Below, in pieces: positions 9,659 through 17,110 of a stretch of 64,000 nucleotides of DNA; within the stretch, counting starts at the first letter, position 1, and the number at the start of each line of letters is the position of its first letter. The stretch covers positions 1,426,001 to 1,490,000 of the forward strand of contig CAWINY010000007.1 in assembly GCA_963837635.1 (NCBI GenBank), written 5' to 3'. The translations under genes and the position numbers were made by a program. Under the pieces are notes generated by a model that searched no databases, was not told where the DNA came from, and was given only the letters and a program-made list of their open reading frames with translations. Source of the stretch: CAWINY01 sp963837635 (GTDB lineage: Bacteria > Acidobacteriota > Terriglobia > Terriglobales > Acidobacteriaceae).

Positions 9659-10282
9659 TTAGGTTTCCTTAGCGCCCACCCATCCGCTAAAGTCGTCTGC
9701 CACGATAAACTTGTTCGCTTCCAGTTTCAGAGGCAGGACGGGAAGCGCGCGTGGACCCGGTCCCGCTACGCACTCGCCCTTGCTCGTAACATCGAACGCC
9801 GCATCGTGGCACGGGCATACCATGATCTTCTTGTCCGCGACCCAATTCGTGAGCACGCAGCCAAGATGGGTGCACAGCGCCGAGAAGGCAACTACTCCCT
9901 CCGCGGAACTGCTCTTCACTGACGGTGAAACTTTATCCGGCGTAGTCCGGTACAGGAGAATCTTGGAATTCTCCGCTTCCCGGATACTTCCTTTGGGATC
10001 CATGGGAAGCACCAGCAGGGGCTCGCCATCGACCTTGAGATTCTCAAGCGCCACTGGCTTTCCCTTGTCCGCGCCATCCGCGACCACCAGCACGTCGCCC
10101 TCTTGGGGCAGGCCCGTCTGATGTGCGGCAAACGCCTTCAGGCTTCCTCCAACCGACACGAGTGCGGCCACGCCGACGCAGCCACATGAATACTGAAACA
10201 ACTTGCGCCGGCTGATGCCGCAATCCTGCTTGCCGTCCTCGTTCCCAGTCTGATGATTGCTAACGGTATTCTTCGACGACAT
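9659..10282 (-). CDS. Rieske 2Fe-2S protein with Tat-type signal
   Basis: This encodes an exported Rieske iron-sulfur protein of 207 aa. The N-terminus has SRRKLFQYS (twin arginines at 25-26) followed by a hydrophobic stretch, consistent with Tat export or membrane anchoring. The cluster ligands are complete: CTHLGC (Cys137, His139, and the disulfide Cys142) and CPCHD (Cys156, Cys158, His159). It resembles the QcrA/PetC family, but no cytochrome b or c1 gene is adjacent. It lies between the DUF4242 gene and the PQQ dehydrogenase. A role as electron acceptor or relay for the quinoprotein is therefore an attractive inference. Confidence 0.85.
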   Translation of the reverse strand: MSSKNTVSNHQTGNEDGKQDCGISRRKLFQYSCGCVGVAALVSVGGSLKAFAAHQTGLPQEGDVLVVADGADKGKPVALENLKVDGEPLLVLPMDPKGSIREAENSKILLYRTTPDKVSPSVKSSSAEGVVAFSALCTHLGCVLTNWVADKKIMVCPCHDAAFDVTSKGECVAGPGPRALPVLPLKLEANKFIVADDFSGWVGAKET

Positions 10283-10336
10283 GTCCCTTGCTCTACTCCC
10301 CTATTGGTATCTCGACCGGCAGCATCGCGGCTGGTC

Positions 10337-10612
10337 TTAAATCTCCGCGGTGGTTGGATCGATAACTTTCACGACTTCTTCAATCTCGTTGGCAGGAAAG
10401 CCCCCGCGCGTGGCATGTTCACGGATCATCTGCTCATTGGGCGCGATATAAACGCAGTAGATCTTATCCTTGGTAACGTAGCTCTGGACCCACTGGATCC
10501 GCGGGCCCAATTCGTTCAACACACCACAGGACTTCTGTGAGATTGCTTGTAACTGATCGGCAGACAGCTTACCAGCCCCCGGAACGTCACGCTCGATGAC
10601 ATATTTCGGCAT
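10337..10612 (-). CDS. DUF4242 (nickel-binding-like) small protein
   Basis: This encodes a 91-aa protein starting MPKYVIERDVPGAGKLSADQ and containing the VQSYVTKDKIYCVYIAPNEQMIREHATRGGFP pattern of the DUF4242 / SCO4226-like alpha-beta family. Members are small cytoplasmic proteins of uncertain function, some reported to bind nickel. It is the first gene of the operon with the Rieske and PQQ dehydrogenase genes, with a good sigma-70 promoter 50-75 bp upstream. How it contributes to alcohol oxidation is unknown. Confidence 0.75.
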   Translation of the reverse strand: MPKYVIERDVPGAGKLSADQLQAISQKSCGVLNELGPRIQWVQSYVTKDKIYCVYIAPNEQMIREHATRGGFPANEIEEVVKVIDPTTAEI

Positions 10613-10658
10613 TGCCGGTCCCTCTTGTAGTTTTGCTTTGCCTTACCGTTGGCCGGGA

Positions 10659-10686
10659 ATTATACACACAACTAAGCTAGTGTCCA
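10659..10686 (-). promoter_or_regulatory. Sigma-70-type promoter of the DUF4242-Rieske-PQQ operon
   Basis: On the minus strand, TGGACA (10681-10686) and TATAAT (10659-10664) are separated by 16 bp. This is a near-consensus promoter 47 bp upstream of the DUF4242 start codon. Confidence 0.65.
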
Positions 10687-10756
10687 GCGCTAAATTCGAA
10701 TTCAGGGCCCAAAATTCCAGTGCTGCTGCCGAGAAGCTTGGATGTACTTACGTATT

Positions 10757-10803
10757 GTCATCCTGAGCGAAGCGAAGAGCCTGTCCTGAGCTGAGCGAAG
10801 GAA
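10757..10803. repeat. CCTGAGCGAAGCGAAG-type interspersed repeat
   Basis: This is a copy, in the opposite orientation, of the family seen at 15557-15590, 24951-24985 and 51794-51824. Its core is TTCGCTCAGGACAGGCTC in reverse complement. It lies in intergenic DNA upstream of the operon promoter. Confidence 0.6.
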
Positions 10804-10885
10804 CCTGCGGTTCAATCTATAAACGCAAGGTACTTCGACTTGCCGGATCGCCAGCGCGATCCGCCGCGCTCGGTATGATAGTTAG

Positions 10886-11017
10886 TAGCGCCGGCGTCTC
10901 GCCGGCGGGTTCTGCCCGCACCACCATAGTGCATGTGTGAAGAGAGCCCGCCGGCGAAACCGGGGTCCCCGGCAAGCGCCGCTTTTGCGCTTGCTGGGGT
11001 GGGAGACGCCGGCGCTA
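10886..11017. repeat. MITE-like inverted-repeat unit (132 bp)
   Basis: A perfect 15-bp inverted repeat (TAGCGCCGGCGTCTC at 10886-10900 and its complement at 11003-11017) encloses further palindromes, including CCGCCGGCG and CCCCGG. The left end plus its GCCGGCGGG extension recurs at 61563-61590. It carries no ORF. The rest of the interval 10613-11077 holds only the promoter and the repeat at 10757. Confidence 0.6.
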
Positions 11018-11077
11018 CAAAAAGATCAAGAGAATGCCGTGCCCGTTAGGACACGGCAACTCTCGATGGTTAACGTT

Positions 11078-12902
11078 CTAGAACCACACGATGGTGCCGA
11101 TAGCAAGCTGCTCCGAGCTGGTCTTCCCGCAGGTCACATTTGTTGATCCGGCACCGCAATAGCTATTCCATCTCGCGCTGCGATTGAAGCCGTACTCACC
11201 CACCAGGTTGACCCAGGGGGTAAGAGCGTAGCGAGTTTGGAAGAGATAGGAGGCATTGTCCGCCGTCAGGCCCGGGCCATTTCCGCAGAGCCCGGTAGTA
11301 TCGAATGCGCACTGCGCAGCCGAAGCCTTATCAGCAGGAGTCAGGCCAAGGTGGCTAAGGCCATAGCTGCCGCCGACAAGCCACTTCTTAAAGAAGGTGT
11401 AAGTCGCCTGGTAGTAGTAGCCACTCGAGTCGCGGGTGTGGCCCAGAGGGTCAGTACCCTGGACGAGGACACCGAGCGTGCCGAGACCCCAACCCTTGTA
11501 GCCGTAGCCTACAAACTGGAAGTGACCAATATCAGCTTTGAAACCACCGTCGAAGCCGGTTGCGCGAACGCTGTCGCCAGCCCTGGCAGCGGTAGGAATG
11601 ATGCTACCGGCAACGCCACCGACCGTCCCGATTGTGTAGCCCAAGGTGGTCCCCGGAACCGTTCCGCAGTTTCCGGCCGCTGTGGTGCTGCAGCTAAGCT
11701 CCAAGCTCTGTGTAAGGAAGCTGCTCCAGAGGTACAGCTTAACCGGACCCATCTTCGGCGCGGTGTAGTTCAGGTTGCCCTGGAACGCTGGCTGGCCATG
11801 GCCAGTTAGCGCTTCATCGCCGCCGCCAAGGACTGATATCCCTCGCGTAGCGTCATTGTAGGGCTGGAAGATGCCGAATTGCACCTGCGCGCCATGGAAC
11901 TTCGGTGAGTAGTAGGTGATCTGCGGCATGAAGTCGGTGTAGACATAACCAACACCGATACGGCCCAAGGTGACGCTGCCCGGAAGGGCATTGGCGGATG
12001 CCATTGAAGGAGCCGAAGTTGGTGCCGGCGCCCATCAGAGTGAAGTCGTTGAAGATGGCGTCGCGGCCGAACAAGCCGGTGTCGCGGCCGATCTTCACCG
12101 TGCCGTACTTCGCTTTGCCGATGGTTACGAACTGTTGCCGGAAGTCGATGCCAGGGGTGCTCAGGGCTTGCGGCGCGCCAGCACCAAAGTTGTTGGGGCT
12201 ACCAGTGAGGTGTGCTGCGACAGGCGACGAGGAGTTGTTCTGGACTTCCGGCCACATGCCGAAGGTCACGCCAACATCCCAGCCGGCTTCGTGGGTGGAC
12301 ATATTGAAGGTAAGGCAGCCCGGCAGCAGGCCGTCGCGAATCGACGAACTGGGGACTGCATTCGTGCTCGCCAAGCCAAGAGCGCCTGCGTAACGCCCGG
12401 AGCGGTCCGGACGATCATGATCATAGAAGGCGTTGAATTCACCGGACACGGTGAAATCATACTTGCCGGCGTGGATGCCGACTTGACCGGGGATGAAGGT
12501 GACCAGCGGCTGGGCCGGACCGGCACCGGCTTCTTGTGAAGACAGGCTGGCGTTGGTCAACTGGGCATCCGGGGCGGTTTCAATGCGCTGCTTCAAGGTA
12601 GCGCTTTGTTCCGGGGTGACAACGCCCATGTTCTGCAGGCCCTCTAACAGGGCATCGGCGCGCGCGGCGTTGGTGGTGCCGGCCGCGGCCATCTTCTGCT
12701 TCAAAGCATCGTGCTGCGCGGAAGTGACAACGCCCATGGTTTGAAGGCCATCGAGCAGCGCAGTCACGGTATCAGCACTCGTGGCGGCTGCGGCGGCGGT
12801 ATCGGTAGTTCGCGTTGCGGTGGGGGCGGGCCCGGCATACGCCAGGGTAGCGAAGGTTACAGCAATCCCGACCAGTAGTACAAACCAGCGGTTAGTTGCC
12901 AT
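11078..12902 (-). CDS. Outer-membrane porin, frameshifted
   Basis: This is a predicted beta-barrel porin. The start ATG at 12902 follows GGAG with 8-bp spacing. The signal peptide (ATNRWFVLLVGIAVTFATLAYA) is followed by a tandem duplicated helix unit: ALLDGLQTMGVVTSAQHDALKQKM and, with changes, ALLEGLQNMGVVTPEQSATLKQRI. Then come barrel-like segments with many glycines and aromatics (GKYDFTVSGEFNAFYD, VKIGRDTGLFGRDAIFNDF). At about 12003 the frame shifts by one base. The downstream frame continues seamlessly (ASANALPGSVTLGRIGVGYVY) to an aromatic C-terminal strand AIGTIVWF. Both halves are needed for a full porin of about 600 aa. It is transcribed away from the sigma-54 activator gene at 13517. 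Confidence 0.72.
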
Positions 12903-13516
12903 CCAACACACTCCAAGTTTCCAAGATTTTTTTGGTGCATACTGCAGTTTTGTCTGATCTGTCGCGCAGGGTCGTCACTGCTGGATGTGACATATACCAC
13001 GCAACGCCGGTACGGCAGATCCAATTCTGCTGCTAATCCAAACTATGCTAAGGGCGAAATGTGCTGTTTCCAGAACTGGTCTCAAGGCCGTTCTTGGTGA
13101 GGCACACGCCCCCAACTTTTTGTTGGTGCCTTTTATGGATGTGAAAACAATCCTTCCCCGTGTGCTGCTTTGAATGCATGTAGCTGGCCAAAACCTGTAG
13201 CCCCTTCGCCCTAACCCCCAAAACACTGATAGCTCCAATGAAAAGAACAAACGCGGACAACCCTGGAAGCTCTACCATCCGCTCGTGGCGCGCTGGTTTA
13301 GCGTTCTTGAAGGCCGTACTGTCGCAGTTCGCAACGGGTCTGCGACACTTACGCGACATCACAGCCTGATATGACCCTCATCACTGCTTCCTGGTGACCC
13401 CTAAGAGTAGAAGGTGTGATAGCGAACCTTCGTTCTTCGTTTCCCGTTCTCCGTTCTCCGTTGTTCACGGGGACGACGAACGGAAAACGGAGAACGCGGA
13501 ACGGGGTACGGATCAC
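12903..13516. other. Divergent control region between porin and sigma-54 activator
   Basis: This 614-bp interval has no convincing gene. It contains repeated TGTCGC/GCGACA half-sites (12960-12965 and 13320-13358). At 13432-13505 it carries a palindromic purine-rich repeat (CGTTCTCCGTT ... AACGGAGAACG) of the same family as 60795-60865. A minus-strand frame at about 13048-13362 has one hydrophobic stretch but no family resemblance. Confidence 0.5.
13320..13358. promoter_or_regulatory. Inverted TGTCGCA/TGCGACA sites, candidate activator binding region
   Basis: TGTCGCA at 13320-13326 and TGCGACA at 13341-13347 form a perfect 7-bp inverted repeat with a 14-bp spacer. A further GCGACA is at 13353-13358. 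Paired half-sites of this kind upstream of an activator gene suggest an enhancer-type site for the adjacent sigma-54 activator. Confidence 0.4.
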
Positions 13517-15295
13517 GTGTTTCTGGAAGGGGTAGCTGCTTCAAGAGCTTCGGTGATTGAGCGGTCGTGGCGGCGCTGCGCGGAGCATGGTCTCGCGGAG
13601 AGCGATCCCGCGCTGCAAGATCCCCTCGGTCCGTCTGAGCTTAGCCAGCGACAGGAGGAGAACGAGCTGCTGTTGCACCTGGCCTCCAGGGAGCTCGAGC
13701 TGTTGCGGGAATCGCTCTCGGCCGAGGGCATCGTCGCTTTGGCCAGCCCGGATGGGGTAATCCTGGATGCCCGCGGCGACCACGACTTCATGGGACGGGT
13801 GAGCAGTGTCTCGCTGCTGCCCGGCGCGGTTTGGAGCGAAGCCCGGGAAGGCACTAACGGCATCGGCACCGCCGCCGTGGAGCAGACCTTAGTTCAGGTG
13901 CGCGGCGATGAACACTTCCTCGAAGAGAACCGCTTTCTGATCTGTACCGCCATGCCGGTAATGAGCCCCACCGGGAAACTGGCCGGCATCGTGGATCTGA
14001 CCGGAGATGCGCGCCGCCCGCCGAGTCATTGCGGCCTGCTGGTGCGGCTGGCGGTGGCCAACATTGAGCATTCCTGGACACGCCAAGTCGAGGGGCGCGA
14101 TCTGCTGGTCGCCTTCCATCCTCATCCGGCTTCCCTGGGCACGCCGTACGAAGGGCTTTTGGCCTTTCGCGACGGGGTATTGATCGGCGCCGGCCAGCTT
14201 TCGCTTCATCTTCTGGGACTGGGAGCCGACGTAATCGGCCACGCGCGGTGGGACGATATCTTCAATGCCCCGCCGACCTCCAGCGAGTTGCGCTTACAAA
14301 CCGATGGCGTCCGGTTCTATGCCCGGGTGGAACGGCCCGCGGTTGAGCACGCGCGCAAGACGCGATCGCACCGGCGCAATAACGTCACCGTAATCGAGGA
14401 TGCGCTATGGGATGCCGAGACGCTCGAGCTTCTGGCCCGGGCCGAACGCGCCATGCGCACCAATATTCCCATTCTCTTGCACGGAGAAACCGGCACCGGG
14501 AAGGAAGTTCTGGTCCGGGCCCTGCAGTCCCGGGCGATGCCACCCGGCGCGCCCCTGGTCACGGTCAACTGTGCCGCCATCCCGGAAAACCTGTTGGAAG
14601 CGGAACTGTTTGGCTACCAGGAGGGCGCTTTCACCGGAGCCCGGCGCGGTGGCAGCCCCGGCTACATCCGCCAAGCCGATGGTGGCACCCTATTCCTGGA
14701 CGAAATCGGCGACATGCCCACCCCACCGCAAAGCCGGCTGTTGCGAGTTCTGCAGGACGGCGAGGTCACACCCTTAGGCGGCGGCAAGTCGGTGAAGGTG
14801 GATTTCCGGCTGGTCGCGGCCACCCATTGCGACCTGCGGGCCTTGGTCGCGGAAGGCAAGTTCCGCGCCGATCTTTATTATCGCCTCCGCCACATGGTGC
14901 TCACGCTCGCCCCCCTGCGGGAACGCTCGAATCTGCCCGACATCCTGGACGCGCTGCTGAGAAAATGGGGCGCCCTGGAACGCGGGATCAGCTTGTCCCC
15001 GGAGGCCCGTCTGGCGCTGCTGCGCCATACCTGGCCAGGCAATCTGCGGGAGTTATCCAACCTGTTGCGCACCCTGATCTCGCTGGCCGAGGACAACACG
15101 GTTTTCACCTTGGATGTCCTTCCCCCCGAGATCGCCCAGAAGGCATTACCGGAGGAGCAACCGAGTCTGGCGGCCCTGACCGATGCCGTGATCGCCCGCG
15201 TAATCAAACAAAACGGTGGCAACATGAGCGCCGCGGCCAGACAACTGGGTATCCATCGCAGCACCCTGTATCGCCGGATGGGCGCCGACGCGTAG
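13517..15295 (+). CDS. Sigma-54-dependent transcriptional activator (AcoR-like: GAF, AAA+, Fis HTH)
   Basis: This is a cytoplasmic enhancer-binding protein of about 592 aa. The N-terminal part begins with the AcoR-type motif IERSWRRCAEHGL and contains a GAF-like sensor region (residues about 60-200). The central AAA+ domain has Walker A GETGTGKE (near residue 323), the sigma-54 contact loop GAFTGA (370-375) and Walker B GGTLFLDEIGD. The C-terminus is a Fis-type helix-turn-helix (NMSAAARQLGIHRSTLYRRM). Upstream in-frame codons translate a palindromic repeat, so the GTG at 13517, preceded by a G-rich stretch, is the preferred start. AcoR-type proteins respond to acetoin, alcohols or related small molecules. 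The neighbouring porin and PQQ dehydrogenase operon are plausible targets by inference. Confidence 0.88.
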   Translation: MFLEGVAASRASVIERSWRRCAEHGLAESDPALQDPLGPSELSQRQEENELLLHLASRELELLRESLSAEGIVALASPDGVILDARGDHDFMGRVSSVSLLPGAVWSEAREGTNGIGTAAVEQTLVQVRGDEHFLEENRFLICTAMPVMSPTGKLAGIVDLTGDARRPPSHCGLLVRLAVANIEHSWTRQVEGRDLLVAFHPHPASLGTPYEGLLAFRDGVLIGAGQLSLHLLGLGADVIGHARWDDIFNAPPTSSELRLQTDGVRFYARVERPAVEHARKTRSHRRNNVTVIEDALWDAETLELLARAERAMRTNIPILLHGETGTGKEVLVRALQSRAMPPGAPLVTVNCAAIPENLLEAELFGYQEGAFTGARRGGSPGYIRQADGGTLFLDEIGDMPTPPQSRLLRVLQDGEVTPLGGGKSVKVDFRLVAATHCDLRALVAEGKFRADLYYRLRHMVLTLAPLRERSNLPDILDALLRKWGALERGISLSPEARLALLRHTWPGNLRELSNLLRTLISLAEDNTVFTLDVLPPEIAQKALPEEQPSLAALTDAVIARVIKQNGGNMSAAARQLGIHRSTLYRRMGADA

Positions 15296-15678
15296 CCCCC
15301 AAGGGGCGGTCGATCATAGCCCAGGGGACTAGCCCTGGGGGAGAGCACCCCTCGCGGCCCGACTCCCGTAGGGACGGCACTCCCCCACCACCATCCACCA
15401 AAGCATTTATCTTCATCCACTTACAACTGGAAGAAGAAGATGTGTTGCGAAATGCAACACTGAATTGGGTGGCAACCCTTTCAGCCCGCTAAAAACTCGC
15501 TTCTATGGCTCATTTGACGCCTTACCGTATTCGAAGAGCAGCGGGTCCGCCCACGACACCCTTCGACTGCGCTCAGGGCAGGCTCTGGCCACAAACTAAG
15601 CGGCAGCGGCGAGCACCAAAAAGTTCGGCTAAAGATTCTGCGAAGAATACCGATAGAGAGGAGATCTGTCAGGAGAAT
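15296..15678. other. Intergenic region with repeats
   Basis: No gene was seen. Short palindromes lie at 15298-15340, and the perfect inverted repeat GTGTTGC-N5-GCAACAC is at 15442-15460. A copy of the CCCTTCGACTGCGCTCAGG repeat is at 15557-15590, which creates a spurious N-terminal extension of the following gene. Confidence 0.55.
15442..15460. promoter_or_regulatory. Inverted repeat GTGTTGC-N5-GCAACAC
   Basis: A perfect 7-bp inverted repeat with a 5-bp spacer lies between the activator stop and the diguanylate cyclase start. The symmetry suggests a regulator binding site. The regulator is unknown. Confidence 0.3.
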
Positions 15679-16791
15679 GTGGCTTTGATTTCCATCAAGA
15701 AATATCTTGATCTCGACCCCGACGAACTCAAAAAGCACCTGGTTCCGAACCCGGAGGACTTGCTTTTCGCGGCCCTGTTGGAGTCGTATTGCGCTGCGCT
15801 CACCGCTATGGGCGACAGCGGCACGCAGGCCTATCCCATCCTTGGCCAAGAGCTGCAAATACGCCTCACCGCGGTGGTCGGATTCCTTTCCAACAAACTT
15901 ACCCCCGGGGTCGTCAAAGAGGCGGCCAAGCGAGTCGAAGAGCACCTGCAGCAATGGGGGAAATCGTCCAGCGACTACTTCAAGCAGAAGGCCGGCGAAG
16001 TCAAAGAGCTACTGCTCTTATTGGCTCAAACCGCCGAATCGGCCAGCCAAACGAACCAGCGTTACACGCAGCAGTTCAAGGGATTCACCGTGCATTTGCA
16101 GGCCATCGCGGATCTGGACGATTTGACGCGAGTTCGGGCCGCGATCATGCAAAGCGCGGCGGAAATCGAAGCCTGCGTGGATCAGATGACGCAGGACGGC
16201 GGTGATCTGGTAACCCAACTGCAGGCGCAGCTCTCGACCTACGAGACCCAGCTACAAAAGGTCGAAAAGCAAGCCACGCGCGACAGTTTGACGGGCTTGA
16301 GCAACCGCTACACTCTCGAGAGCGACCTCGAACATCGCATCGCCAAGCAGCAACGGTTCTCGGTGATCATGTTGGACCTCAACGGACTTAAGCAAGTGAA
16401 TGACACTTACGGACATCTGATTGGCGACGAGCTGCTCAAGCGGTTTGCCTCGGAATTGCGCTCGGCTTCGCGGGTCACGGACGTGGTCGGCCGCTGGGGC
16501 GGGGATGAGTTCGTGGTGATTATGAATTGTAGCCCTTCCGAGGTGCAAACCTACCTCACGCGTTTGCAACGATGGGTCTTCGGTACTTACAAGTTGCAGG
16601 CGGAGAACACCACCTGTGAGGTGAAGGTGAGCGCCGCGGCGGGAATGGCTGAGTGGAAACCGGGCGACACTCTGCAGCAGCTACTCGCACTAGCCGACGC
16701 GGAAATGTACAAGGATAAGGCTGCAAGCCATGCGGGTCGCAGCCAGAAAGACCGTAACTCGTCGATCTCCAAGGCGGAAGCGCTCGCCTAA
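15679..16791 (+). CDS. Diguanylate cyclase (GGDEF) with helical N-terminal domain
   Basis: This makes the second messenger c-di-GMP from two GTP. The GTG at 15679 is chosen because AGGAGA sits 3-8 bp upstream; residues upstream translate an intergenic repeat. The 370-aa protein has a helical, coiled-coil-rich N-terminal region (about 1-200) with no recognised sensor. The GGDEF domain follows: DSLTGLSNRYTLE, LDLNGLKQVNDTYGH and the active-site loop RWGGDEF (GGDEF at 274-278). The I-site RVTD lies five residues before GGDEF, so product inhibition is expected. No transmembrane segment was seen. It is one of three GGDEF proteins in the window. Confidence 0.88.
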   Translation: MALISIKKYLDLDPDELKKHLVPNPEDLLFAALLESYCAALTAMGDSGTQAYPILGQELQIRLTAVVGFLSNKLTPGVVKEAAKRVEEHLQQWGKSSSDYFKQKAGEVKELLLLLAQTAESASQTNQRYTQQFKGFTVHLQAIADLDDLTRVRAAIMQSAAEIEACVDQMTQDGGDLVTQLQAQLSTYETQLQKVEKQATRDSLTGLSNRYTLESDLEHRIAKQQRFSVIMLDLNGLKQVNDTYGHLIGDELLKRFASELRSASRVTDVVGRWGGDEFVVIMNCSPSEVQTYLTRLQRWVFGTYKLQAENTTCEVKVSAAAGMAEWKPGDTLQQLLALADAEMYKDKAASHAGRSQKDRNSSISKAEALA

Positions 16792-17110
16792 GCCCTCTAG
16801 GCGACCACGGAGATGCTTTGAAGACGGGCTGGTGCCCCGCAGCTGCCTGGTTTTGGCAGATGTGGGGGGCCTCGATGCCGTATCGCCGGCCTAGCTCGCC
16901 TGTTTTCTTTTTATCTTTTCTTTTTAACCCACTGTTAACTCCCGCTGTCTCTTTGCGCGCCAGAGTTGAGAACCCAAGTTGCCGCTCCTCGCATCATAAG
17001 TAGCTGCCCGTTTGCGCGCTGAGTTTCGCGCCTTCCGCGCGGTGGCGCAAGATCCTTCGAGTCCGCTCGCCGGGGTTGGAACAAAGAGCTATAAGGAGAT
17101 GCCGAAGCCG
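16792..17110. other. Intergenic region with TGCCxxxxGGCA-type hairpin
   Basis: No gene was seen. At 16833-16870 an imperfect hairpin with arms GCCCCGCAGCTGCC and GGCAGATGTGGGGGGC resembles the element at 27363-27393. A T-rich stretch (16910-16930) follows it, so it could act as a terminator for the diguanylate cyclase gene. Confidence 0.4.

Noticed and set aside
13048..13362. Minus-strand frame with one hydrophobic stretch, considered as a PEP-CTERM-like or small membrane protein
   Set aside because: No PEP motif, no good ribosome site, and it overlaps putative regulator sites.
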